Notes: a model not told the origin generated them from the sequence alone. A stretch of 7,276 bases of DNA from JBIOJM01 sp044450785 (GCA_044450785.1 JBIOJM010000429.1:1-7276), one strand, 5' to 3'. Counted from the first letter of the stretch, positions 1 to 5,591 are shown. A program made the numbers and translations.

Positions 1-1
1 C

Positions 2-472
2 CTGGCCGTCAGCTACGCGGGGGGCGGATTCGGCGGTGGACAGGGCTCATTCTTCGGCAACTTCGGCGCCCGGGGCGACGTCGCGGCCAGTCTCTTCTGG
101 GAGTTGCAAAACCTCGGCTTCGGCGACCGCGCCATCATCCAACGTCGAGTGTTCGAGCATAACGCCGCCAACCTGGAAAAGGTCAAGGTCGAAGCACGGG
201 TCGCCGCCGAGGTTGTCGGCGCTTACGACGCCCGCCACGCCGCGTCGCTTCAGATCACCCAGGCCCGCGAGACGGTCGCCGAGGCCCTCGACTCGATGAA
301 GCTCAACTTCATCAGCATCCGCCAAGGCGCGGAATTACCCCGCGCGACCCGGCCGATCGAAGTCCTCCAGCCCATCCAGGCCCTGGCCCAGGCGCGGACC
401 GACTATCTCGACTCCGTCTTGATCTACAACCGGGCGCAGTTCCGGCTCCAGCGCGCGATCGGCCAGCCCTGA
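2..472 (+). CDS. TolC-family outer-membrane efflux protein, C-terminal part
   Basis: This is the last 156 codons of a reading frame already open at the left edge and ending in TGA at 470-472. The visible protein starts with a Gly/Phe-rich stretch (GGGFGGGQGSFFGNFGARGD). A long amphipathic helical region follows (about residues 30-110), containing LFWELQNLGFGDRA and NLEKVKVEARVAAEVVGAYDARHA. It ends with RTDYLDSVLIYNRAQFRLQRAIGQP. The helical pattern and the closing YNRAQFRL-RAIGQP motif are typical of the OEP/TolC family, whose trimers form the outer-membrane and periplasmic tunnel of tripartite efflux pumps and type I secretion. No pump or adaptor gene is visible, because the upstream part lies outside the window. 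The protein stops right at GQP, and MFS-type homology begins at that same base, so the natural tail was probably cut off by the rearrangement described for the next feature. Family call is fairly secure; substrate unknown. Confidence 0.82.
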   Translation: MAVSYAGGGFGGGQGSFFGNFGARGDVAASLFWELQNLGFGDRAIIQRRVFEHNAANLEKVKVEARVAAEVVGAYDARHAASLQITQARETVAEALDSMKLNFISIRQGAELPRATRPIEVLQPIQALAQARTDYLDSVLIYNRAQFRLQRAIGQP

Positions 473-713
473 CGCGGGTCTGGTCACCGGCACCATGAAC
501 ACCACCGGCCAGATCGGCGCCTTCCTCAGTCCCATCATCCTCCCGCTCTTCCTGAAAAAAGGAGCCGAAGACTGGGCCACCCCCCTTTATATCGCCGGCG
601 CCCTCTACCTCGCCGGCGCGGCATCCTGGCTGTTCGTCGATCCCCGCAGACCGATCCTGGCCGTGATCGACAAGCAAGGGATGCAGCAAAAGCAGACCCT
701 CACAGAACTGTAG
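471..713 (+). pseudogene. C-terminal remnant of an MFS transporter
   Basis: In the frame that ends with TAG at 711-713, MFS-like sequence begins at about 471 (DAGLVTGTMNTTGQIGAF) and continues through LSPIILPLFL, a predicted membrane helix at LYIAGALYLAGAASWLFV, and the ending DPRRPILAVIDK. AGxVTGxMNTxGQIGxFLSP is the signature around TM11 of anion:cation-symporter-like MFS proteins (glucarate or hexuronate type). Only the last two helices of the usual twelve are present. An internal ATG at 495 would give a 72-residue peptide, but it has no clear ribosome binding site and starts inside the motif, so it is unlikely to be a real start. The homology begins exactly where the TolC-type protein stops, so this is most simply a 5'-deleted gene fused to the tolC-like end. 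It is unrelated to the intact MFS gene further right. Confidence 0.72.
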
Positions 714-817
714 GGCAGGCCCTCTCCGCCGGGACCCCGCCAGAGGAGTGCGTTCCGAGGAGTGGGCAGCGTGTCAGGGCTCGGTACTTGGGTAAGCTTC
801 AACCCACCGATCACCTT

Positions 818-900
818 ACTCAACCCGCGCATAAACCCTTGCACATCACCAGCGCGTCACGATCCCCGCTCGCCACCCTCTCCGCCATCTCACTCCGGCA
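818..900 (-). pseudogene. Out-of-frame remains of the FGE-domain C-terminal tail
   Basis: FGE-sulfatase domains normally end with RVxRGGSW, then CRSA-R, then PGxR and LGFR-A. After RVFR the upstream gene loses this pattern in its own frame. In another minus frame, from base 900 downwards, the DNA reads CRSEMAERVASGDRDALV, which resembles the CRSA...PGDR block. In a third frame, from base 841 downwards, it reads QGFMRGLS, which could match the final LGFR segment. The order and spacing are those of the family, so a short deletion (taking GGSW and following residues) plus at least one further frameshift seems to have broken the end of the gene. The match is by eye and the second block is weak. 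Confidence 0.5.
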
Positions 901-2300
901 CGGAAGACCCGGTGCGAGGCCCGCGGCGCGCCCGGTGGGTCGGCAGGCGGCGACGACGCGTAATATTTCTCGTCATACCAATCGGCACACCACTCCCAGA
1001 CGTTCCCCAGCATATCATACAGGCCCGAGGCGTTCGGCAACTTCTGACCGACTGGATGGGTCTTACTTTCGGAGTTGCCGGCGGACCACGCATGCTCGCC
1101 CAGCTTGCTCGCGTCATCGCCGAAGGGATACAGGGTTGTGCTCTTCGCCCGGCAGGCATATTCCCATTCCGCCTCCGTCGGAAGGCGATAGCCGTCACCA
1201 CCGACAGGGGTGACCTCGGTGCCGTCGATGCGATAGAACGGCGTTCGCTTCTCCCGCTCGCTCAGCTTGTTGCAGAATTTGACCGCCTCGAGCCAGGACA
1301 CGCTCTCCACCGGCAGGTCATCTGATCCCTTAAAGTGACTCGGGTTATCGCCCATGACCGCCCGGTACTGATCTTGAGTGACCTCGTGAATGCCGAGATA
1401 GAACGGCTTTGTGATCCGCACCCGGTGCTGGGGCTTGTCATCGCTCAGGACACTCAAAACTGAGTGGGGCGAGCCCATCAGGAACTCTCCGGCGCCGATG
1501 CGGACCAACTTGATCCCAATCGAGTTTGTCCACTCTCGCCCCGGCTGAGTTGGAGGCCGCTTCGGAGTCGGTGCAGCGCCGTGGAGCTGAGTCGAGACGG
1601 CCGGTTGCTGCTGAATTGGAGGAGCCGGAGCTGGCCTGGGCGGACGCGCCGCCTCGATCACGTCGGCAGGTTTCGGTAAACTCTTTGACTTCAAGCCTTC
1701 AGCGCCCTGTGGATCAGCCTTCGGACGCTGACCCGAATTGGAGGGGCCTGCGTGACGTACCCGATCCTTTTCTTTCGCGCCTGGGAGTGATGTGGCTGGT
1801 TTTCCTTGTTGACTCGAGGGACGAGCGGTGGCGATCTTCGCTCGCTGAAACTGAAACTCGATTCCTCGAATGAGCCGTTTGACATGATGGTTGAAGTCCC
1901 GTCCCTGATCCACATCGGTCGCGTTGTGGTAAGCCAGCCGGGCGAGCGACGGCGGGAGGTCCGCCTCGCCCGGCATCCTGCGATGATCGATCAGGATCGG
2001 GATCACGGGTAGATTCCGATGCAGCGCTGATTCAAGCTCGATCCGGACAAAGTCTTTCGGGTCGTCAAGCCGTCGTTGGGCGTCGCTTTCCCCGGCCCAC
2101 TTTGTTCCGATCACGGCGAGGACCACGTCGCACTGGCCGACAGCCAAGTCAATGTGTTCCCGGAAGTCTTCACCGGGAGGTATGGAATCGATGTCCATGA
2201 AGACAGCGTCCGTGCCGAAGTGAGCACAAAGACGGTCGTAGATCCGCCCGGCAACGCCGGCCGAATCCTGGCGCCGGTAGGAGAGGAAGATCTTCGACAT
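846..2300 (-). CDS. TIR domain-FGE-sulfatase domain fusion protein, C-terminus truncated
   Basis: 484 residues from ATG at 2300, where MSKIFLSYRR is the normal TIR beginning and a GAGGG motif lies 5 bases upstream; an in-frame ATG at 2387 only adds unconserved residues. The TIR domain (about 3-148) shows FLSYRRQDS, MDIDSIPPGEDF and DFVRIELESAL, with E88 at the position of the catalytic glutamate of NAD-cleaving TIRs. A Pro/Ala/Lys/Gln-rich linker follows (about 149-255). The FGE-like domain runs from about 257, with VTQDQYRAVMGDNPSHF, LPVESVSWLEAVKFCNKLS, GYRLPTEAEWEYACRA and LYDMLGNVWEWCADWY. FGE domains have a C-type-lectin fold; many in such fusions are thought to bind ligands or partners rather than make formylglycine. 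The protein ends RVFRAGVRWRRGW..., losing the RGGSW...CRSA...GFR tail, so folding or activity may be impaired. The catalytic cysteine region falls in the lost part. No signal peptide; cytoplasmic. A signalling or defence role is inferred from the TIR domain only. Confidence 0.88.
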   Translation of the reverse strand: MSKIFLSYRRQDSAGVAGRIYDRLCAHFGTDAVFMDIDSIPPGEDFREHIDLAVGQCDVVLAVIGTKWAGESDAQRRLDDPKDFVRIELESALHRNLPVIPILIDHRRMPGEADLPPSLARLAYHNATDVDQGRDFNHHVKRLIRGIEFQFQRAKIATARPSSQQGKPATSLPGAKEKDRVRHAGPSNSGQRPKADPQGAEGLKSKSLPKPADVIEAARPPRPAPAPPIQQQPAVSTQLHGAAPTPKRPPTQPGREWTNSIGIKLVRIGAGEFLMGSPHSVLSVLSDDKPQHRVRITKPFYLGIHEVTQDQYRAVMGDNPSHFKGSDDLPVESVSWLEAVKFCNKLSEREKRTPFYRIDGTEVTPVGGDGYRLPTEAEWEYACRAKSTTLYPFGDDASKLGEHAWSAGNSESKTHPVGQKLPNASGLYDMLGNVWEWCADWYDEKYYASSPPADPPGAPRASHRVFRAGVRWRRGWRAGIVTRW

Positions 2301-2413
2301 CAAGCCCTCGCCGCCTCGGTCCCGCCGTGCCACCCCGGGCACTGCACGGAACGATTCGAGGGTATCAATCCCACTTGCAGACCACAACCAGATTCTCGTT
2401 GAACTCAGCGCGC

Positions 2414-2451
2414 AAAAAGCCGCCCTGAGATCGGGTCTCGATCCAGGGCGG
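2414..2451 (-). terminator. Intrinsic terminator, minus strand, without an evident cognate gene
   Basis: The arms CCGCCCTG (2420-2427) and CAGGGCGG (2444-2451) pair perfectly, and GATCG pairs with CGATC inside them, leaving a 5-base loop and one bulged base. On the minus strand the stem is followed by five T (2418-2414). It sits about 115 bases upstream of the TIR-FGE start and would block read-through into that gene. No minus-strand gene that it should end is visible to its right. On the plus strand the following TTT is too short for a convincing terminator. Confidence 0.75.
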
Positions 2452-2556
2452 TTTGGGCTGGAAGATTCCGGCGATGCCCGACATTCGCGCCAGAGGTACT
2501 ATCATGGGCCCGCGGGCTTGACCCCCCGCCGATCGACTCGCGGTAGTCCCAGCGGG

Positions 2557-2579
2557 GCGGCGGACCCCCCGCCGCTTTT
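2557..2579 (+). terminator. Terminator-like hairpin upstream of the crcB promoter
   Basis: GCGGCGG (2557-2563) and CCGCCGC (2569-2575) form a 7-bp stem with loop ACCCC, followed by four T. It would shield the crcB promoter from plus-strand read-through. The T run is short and the region is GC-rich, so chance formation is possible. The 12-base sequence GACCCCCCGCCG in the hairpin also occurs at 2520-2531. Confidence 0.35.
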
Positions 2580-2601
2580 CGACCTTGAGTCCAGTCCCAA
2601 G

Positions 2602-2629
2602 TTGACAAACCATCGCATGAGGTTAGACT
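2602..2629 (+). promoter_or_regulatory. Sigma70-type promoter of the crcB unit
   Basis: A perfect -35 box TTGACA (2602-2607) is followed after 16 bases by TAGACT (2624-2629), four of six matches to TATAAT. Transcription would start near 2636, one or two bases before the first base pair of the fluoride aptamer at 2638. That placement is what a riboswitch-led transcript needs and supports both calls. Confidence 0.7.
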
Positions 2630-2637
2630 TCAGAAAA

Positions 2638-2704
2638 GGCGATGGGGTTCGCCTCGAACCGCGAATGCTCTCGAGAACCGTGAGCCGTCGCTGATGACCC
2701 CTAC
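2638..2704 (+). ncRNA. Fluoride riboswitch aptamer (crcB motif)
   Basis: The sequence carries the conserved blocks of the crcB RNA motif in order: GGCGATGGGGTTCGCC, then CGAACCGC, a variable stem, then GCTGATGACCCCTAC. P1 is GGCG (2638-2641) with CGCC (2650-2653). The P3 pseudoknot is GGGGT (2644-2648) with ACCCC (2697-2701). P2 is GCGA (2661-2664) with TCGC (2688-2691), extended by GCTC (2667-2670) with GAGC (2682-2685). The invariant GATG, UGAUG and CUAC bases around the fluoride site are intact. It lies upstream of crcB, the gene most often controlled by this class, and turns expression on when fluoride is bound. Confidence 0.93.
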
Positions 2705-2726
2705 GGAGCAAGATCTTCCGTGGGGT
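2697..2726 (+). promoter_or_regulatory. Candidate switch helix competing with riboswitch P3
   Basis: ACCCC-T-ACGGA (2697-2707) can pair with TCCGTGGGGT (2717-2726), leaving one bulged T and a 9-base loop. The ACCCC is the same strand that closes the aptamer pseudoknot, so the helix and the fluoride-bound fold exclude each other. The freed GGGGT (2722-2726) could also pair with ACCCC at 2745-2749, the foot of the terminator stem. That gives a possible anti-terminator in the fluoride-bound state. The pairing is seen in the sequence; the mechanism is inferred, and the anti-terminator is short. Confidence 0.55.
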
Positions 2727-2744
2727 GATCGCTCTGAACACCGT

Positions 2745-2784
2745 ACCCCGCCGGAAGACTGTCTTCCCGGCGGGGTTCTTTTTT
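2745..2784 (+). terminator. Intrinsic terminator of the fluoride riboswitch
   Basis: ACCCCGCCGG-AAGAC (2745-2759) pairs with GTCTTCCCGGCGGGGT (2761-2776) over about 15 bp with one bulge. A T-rich run to 2784 follows (TTCTTTTTT from 2776). It lies between the aptamer and crcB on the same strand, about 100 bases before the crcB start, so it is the expected off-state of a transcription-attenuating riboswitch. Confidence 0.88.
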
Positions 2785-2805
2785 GCCCCGAGCGGCGAGG
2801 CACCA

Positions 2806-2877
2806 ATGAGGCTGATCACCGCAACTCGGGAGTATGGGAGCGGGGCGCGGCAGTGGCCGGACGACTGGCAGGGGTAA
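2806..2877 (+). CDS. Possible 23-codon leader ORF before crcB
   Basis: ATG at 2806 opens a 23-codon frame (begins MRLITATREYG) closed by TAA at 2875-2877. GAGG lies about 6 bases before the ATG. The stop overlaps the AGGGG ribosome binding site of crcB, and the crcB GTG follows 4 bases after the stop, a spacing compatible with translational coupling. No family recognised; it may be chance. Confidence 0.25.
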   Translation: MRLITATREYGSGARQWPDDWQG

Positions 2878-2881
2878 CCAC

Positions 2882-3421
2882 GTGGAAACTTGGGGTAAGA
2901 TCCTGGCGTTGTCGGTGGGCGGCATGGCGGGCGTCAACGCTCGTTATTGGCTCGGCGTGTGGATCAACCGCTGGGCCAGTTCACAATTCCCCTGGGCGAC
3001 ATTCTCCATCAACGTCTCGGGCTCGTTCGCCATCGGCTTCCTGACCGCGCTCCTGGCACGATGGTCGCCGCACTCGCACCTCCGCCTCCTGATCCTGGTC
3101 GGCTTCCTCGGCGGCTACACGACGTTCTCGACCTTCGCTTTCGAATCGGTAACGCTCTGGCAGCGCGGGGAATGGGCCTTCAGTCTGGCCAACATGGCCG
3201 GTAGCGTGCTGGCCGGCTGCGCGGCCGTCGTCTTGGGCGCCGCGCTGGCGCAGGGAATCGTCCCGCCCACTTGGAGTTGGCTACGCGGGATGAGACAATC
3301 GGCGGTGTCGGAGTCGACCGACGGAAGGTCCCCAGAGAATCGCGCGGCGAGTCAACGGAATGTCGCGGACCTGGAGCAATACCTGACGGCGGAATCCGAC
3401 GTTGGAGAGATGGCCCAGTGA
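2882..3421 (+). CDS. crcB: CrcB/Fluc fluoride ion channel
   Basis: 179 residues. CrcB (Fluc) proteins are small four-helix membrane proteins that dimerise head-to-tail and let fluoride leave the cell. Diagnostic parts are visible: GGMAGVNARYWLG (13-25), PWATFSINVSGSFAIGFL (37-54) with the pore Asn in helix 2, and VGFLGGYTTFSTFAFES (73-89) with the Phe-box residues F82 and F85 around the TTFSTF break. A fourth helix covers about 103-124. The GTG start is chosen because it gives the usual short N-terminus and has AGGGG 7 bases upstream; the in-frame ATG at 2834 would add 16 Gly/Arg-rich residues. Odd point: the family usually ends near residue 125, but this protein carries about 54 more hydrophilic residues (from GIVPPTWSW). 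It is controlled by the fluoride riboswitch upstream and is followed after 9 bases by a DUF190 gene, clearly one operon. Confidence 0.95.
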   Translation: METWGKILALSVGGMAGVNARYWLGVWINRWASSQFPWATFSINVSGSFAIGFLTALLARWSPHSHLRLLILVGFLGGYTTFSTFAFESVTLWQRGEWAFSLANMAGSVLAGCAAVVLGAALAQGIVPPTWSWLRGMRQSAVSESTDGRSPENRAASQRNVADLEQYLTAESDVGEMAQ

Positions 3422-3430
3422 ATCCTGGGA

Positions 3431-4201
3431 TTGGAAACCTTGAACATCCCACCGGAAGCGACTCTGCTGCGGGTCTATCTCAATGCCAGCGATCGTCTGC
3501 GCGGCAAGGCCGTCTATCACGTGGTCGTCGAGACCGCCCGGGCGCTTCACCTGGCCGGGGCCTCGGTCTTCCTGGTTGACTTCAGCTTTGGCGCGCACAA
3601 GCGGATCCGCGATGCCAGGAGCGATTATCTCTCCTTCGACATTCCCGTGGTCGTCGAGATCGTCGATGCGCCTGAGAATACTGGGAAGATGCTGATCGAA
3701 TTGCAATCAATGGTCGTCGAAGGCCTCGTGGTTACCCGTCCGGTCCGGGTGATGCGCTATGCGGGGCGATCCTATCCGGGAAAGGAACCCGAGAGTATCG
3801 CGCACGTCAATGTTCAAGACACGACAGGCGACAGCCGGAGTCCGACGACAATGAGAATCGAAGGAGAGGCCCAGCGGGTGACCGTCTACATCGGTAGCAG
3901 CGACACCTGGCGCGACCGCAACCTGGTCACCGCCATCGTCGAGAAGTGCCGCGAACTGGGCATCGCCGGCGCCACGGCGACTCGCGGCGCGATGGGCTTC
4001 GGCAAGACATCCCGCATCCACCGGGCACACCTTCTGGGACTGTCGGAGGACATGCCCGAGCGGATCGAGATCATCGACCGCCCCGAACAGATCGCGATGA
4101 TCCTTCCCGTCCTGGACGACCTGGTACAGGGGGGATTGATCATCCTGGAGGACGTTCACGTCATCCGCTACCTCCATGACCCCAAGGGATTCAAACCCTG
4201 A
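3431..4201 (+). CDS. Tandem DUF190 (PII-like) domain protein
   Basis: 256 residues if it begins at TTG 3431; TTG at 3440 is equally possible, and no ATG or GTG is suitably placed. Two DUF190 copies are visible. The first (about 10-111) has LLRVYLNASDRLRGKAVYHV, LAGASVFLVDFSFG, FDIPVVVEIVD and GLVVTRPVRVMRY. The second (about 147-250) has RVTVYIGSSDTWRDRNLV, GIAGATATRGAMGFGKTSRI, MPERIEIID and GLIILEDVHVIRY. The second keeps the family's LAGATVxRGxxGFG loop and the IHxAxLLxLSED motif; in the first the loop has drifted to VDFSFGAHKR. DUF190 proteins share the ferredoxin-like fold of GlnB/PII signal proteins and are often found beside crcB, but their exact job is unknown. Inference: a cytoplasmic sensor or regulator tied to the fluoride channel. 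Its stop lies 3 bases from the convergent MFS stop. Confidence 0.92.
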   Translation: METLNIPPEATLLRVYLNASDRLRGKAVYHVVVETARALHLAGASVFLVDFSFGAHKRIRDARSDYLSFDIPVVVEIVDAPENTGKMLIELQSMVVEGLVVTRPVRVMRYAGRSYPGKEPESIAHVNVQDTTGDSRSPTTMRIEGEAQRVTVYIGSSDTWRDRNLVTAIVEKCRELGIAGATATRGAMGFGKTSRIHRAHLLGLSEDMPERIEIIDRPEQIAMILPVLDDLVQGGLIILEDVHVIRYLHDPKGFKP

Positions 4202-4204
4202 ATT

Positions 4205-5422
4205 TCAACCCATGCTGTCCTTGAATCGCCCGATTCGGCGGGTCACGAGCCAGAGCAGAGGGATGGCGCCGACCTGGATGAGCACCGAGAAGCCGATCAG
4301 CGCGGGAAGTGAAACATCGTAGAGAATGCCCATCACCGCACTGCCTGCGAACCAGGCCAACCCGTAACCCGCGTTGAATAGCCCATAGGCGACCCCTCGA
4401 CGATCGCGCGGGATCATCCCCGCGATCGTCGCGCGGAGTATCGACTCCTGGGCTCCCATTCCGATGCCCCACAGCACCATGCCCACCAGTGCCGGGTAGA
4501 ACCCGCCCAGGAAGACGAACGGCGCGAAAAACGCCGACCCCACGACGGCGACGATCAAGGTCGCAAGCCCATACCGGTCGAAGCAGCGGCCCAGCGCGAG
4601 TGCCGCCAGGGCATCGACCCCCATGGCGACGGAGTAGAAAACGGGGATCCAGCCCTCGGGAACAACGGAGGTCCTCCCGAAATGGTAGGCGATCAGCGCG
4701 AAGTCGGCATAGCCGGCCGCGACCAGGGCGGCGGCGGTCAGGTAGAGCCAGAAAACGCGGGGGAACCCCTGGCCATCGTTCGTTGGTGTTGTCGGCTCGA
4801 GGTCCCGGGGCCGCGGATAGAGCCATCTGGCCAGCACGAGAAGCCCAAGGGTGATGACCGCGGGGACGAGCAGCAGGGCGAATCCCGCCTGGTATCCCCC
4901 TCCGGTTGCCAGGACCGCCGCGACGATCAGCGGGCCGACGACGGCCCCGGCCTGGTCCAGCGCCTCGTGCAAGCCGAAACCCCACCCATGGCCAACCTGG
5001 TGCGTGGCGTGCGAGAGCATCGCGTCTCGCGCGGGGGTGCGGATCGCCTTGCCGATCCGTTCGCAGATCATGAACGCGGCGGCAATCTCCCACCGCCCGG
5101 CCAGGGCCAGCAGCGGCACCGCGATCATGTTCAGGCCGTACCCAATCAGGGTAATCGCCCAGTACCGCCGCGTCCGGTCGGCCAGGTATCCCGAAGCGAG
5201 CCTCAAGGTGTAGCCGATCAGCTCACCCAGACCCGCGATCAGCCCGACTGCCGTTCCGCTCGCCCCGAGCATCGCGAGAAAGGGGCCGGTGATACTCCGA
5301 GCCCCCTCGTAAGTCATGTCCGCAAACAGGCTCACCACCCCCAGGAGGACAATAAACTTCAACGCGGCAGCCCGCGTGAGGTCCTCGGCCGTGGCAGGTG
5401 TCTCGGATTGTCGATCCATCAT
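4205..5422 (-). CDS. MFS transporter, candidate fluoride-linked
   Basis: 405 residues from ATG 5422 (a second ATG follows at 5419); AAGGAGA lies about 11 bases upstream and GGGGAG just before. An upstream ATG at 5560 would run through the leader RNA structures and is rejected. The protein is strongly hydrophobic with about twelve membrane segments. Around residues 32-48 it reads LFADMTYEGARSITGPF. Motif A is GYLADRTRRYW (78-88). Helix 4 carries ERIGKAIRTPARDAML (121-135), a motif of a poorly characterised MFS group often written RxGKGIRTPPRDAL. The C-terminal half repeats the pattern with ARATIAGMIPRDRRGVAYG-like residues. Substrate cannot be read from the sequence. The gene converges on the crcB-DUF190 operon and has its own riboswitch-like attenuator resembling a fluoride aptamer, so export of fluoride or a related toxic anion or by-product is a fair hypothesis, not a demonstrated role. 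Confidence 0.9.
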   Translation of the reverse strand: MMDRQSETPATAEDLTRAAALKFIVLLGVVSLFADMTYEGARSITGPFLAMLGASGTAVGLIAGLGELIGYTLRLASGYLADRTRRYWAITLIGYGLNMIAVPLLALAGRWEIAAAFMICERIGKAIRTPARDAMLSHATHQVGHGWGFGLHEALDQAGAVVGPLIVAAVLATGGGYQAGFALLLVPAVITLGLLVLARWLYPRPRDLEPTTPTNDGQGFPRVFWLYLTAAALVAAGYADFALIAYHFGRTSVVPEGWIPVFYSVAMGVDALAALALGRCFDRYGLATLIVAVVGSAFFAPFVFLGGFYPALVGMVLWGIGMGAQESILRATIAGMIPRDRRGVAYGLFNAGYGLAWFAGSAVMGILYDVSLPALIGFSVLIQVGAIPLLWLVTRRIGRFKDSMG

Positions 5423-5462
5423 GCTCCCCGCATCTCCTTTGCGATGGGTGGCCGGGGAGGGG

Positions 5463-5509
5463 AAAAGAAAAACTCCCACTCCGGGACCTGGCGCCCCCGA
5501 GCAGGAGTT
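5463..5509 (-). terminator. Intrinsic terminator in the MFS leader, sharing a strand with the aptamer
   Basis: On the minus strand AACTCC (5509-5504), TG and CTCGGG pair with CCC-G-GAG, TG and GGAGTT (to 5471). This makes about 14 bp, including two G-U wobbles and one bulged G, around a 10-base loop. TTTTTCTTTT (5472-5463) follows. The 5' arm AACTCC is also the 3' strand of the aptamer pseudoknot, so the two folds exclude each other. The hairpin stands 40 bases before the MFS start codon on the same strand. Confidence 0.85.
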
Positions 5510-5558
5510 AGCAACCCCGCGTACGGGGTGGTTCGGAAGCGGGCAAACTCCGTCGCCC
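5501..5558 (-). ncRNA. Divergent fluoride-type (crcB motif) riboswitch candidate
   Basis: Read on the minus strand, the layout follows the crcB motif. P1 is GGGC (5558-5555) with GCCC (5544-5541). The pseudoknot is GGAGTT (5551-5546) with AACTCC (5509-5504). CGAACC precedes P2, which is ACCCCG (5529-5524) with CGGGGT (5519-5514) around a TACG loop. TGCTA and the closing CTCCTGC follow. Against the aptamer before crcB, P3 shows compensating change (GGGGT/ACCCC to GGAGT/ACTCC), which supports common descent. However, positions that are nearly invariant differ: GATG reads GACG, TGATG reads TGCTA, and CTAC reads CTGC. It may be a variant with altered ligand or affinity, or a decaying copy. The overlapping terminator argues that it still regulates. 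Confidence 0.58.
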
Positions 5559-5562
5559 ATCC

Positions 5563-5580
5563 TGCGGCAGGTTTGCCGCA
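5563..5580. repeat. Perfect 7-bp inverted repeat ahead of the MFS aptamer
   Basis: TGCGGCA (5563-5569) and TGCCGCA (5574-5580) are separated by four bases, ending 4 bases before the aptamer on the minus strand. In RNA it would be a stable hairpin near the 5' end of the MFS leader; in DNA it could be an operator at the predicted start of transcription. Which of the two cannot be decided from sequence. Confidence 0.45.
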
Positions 5581-5591
5581 GTTACGCAACG

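Noticed and set aside
720..748. Terminator between the MFS remnant and the TIR-FGE gene
   Set aside because: CCTCT and AGAGG can pair around a GC-rich centre, but the stem is short and has no T run.
762..1325. Plus-strand frame of 187 codons
   Set aside because: It is antisense to the FGE domain and has no protein-like features.
846..2300. Diversity-generating retroelement variable gene
   Set aside because: The FGE domain type fits, but there is no reverse transcriptase, no template repeat and no adenine-biased variable copy in the window.
2301..2387. Longer N-terminus for the TIR-FGE protein from ATG 2387
   Set aside because: The added 29 residues are unconserved, while MSKIFLSYRR at 2300 is the standard TIR start with a GAGGG site.
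5423..5560. Longer N-terminus for the MFS protein from ATG 5560
   Set aside because: The extra 46 residues would be translated from the aptamer and terminator and are not transporter-like; the ATG at 5422 has a proper ribosome binding site.
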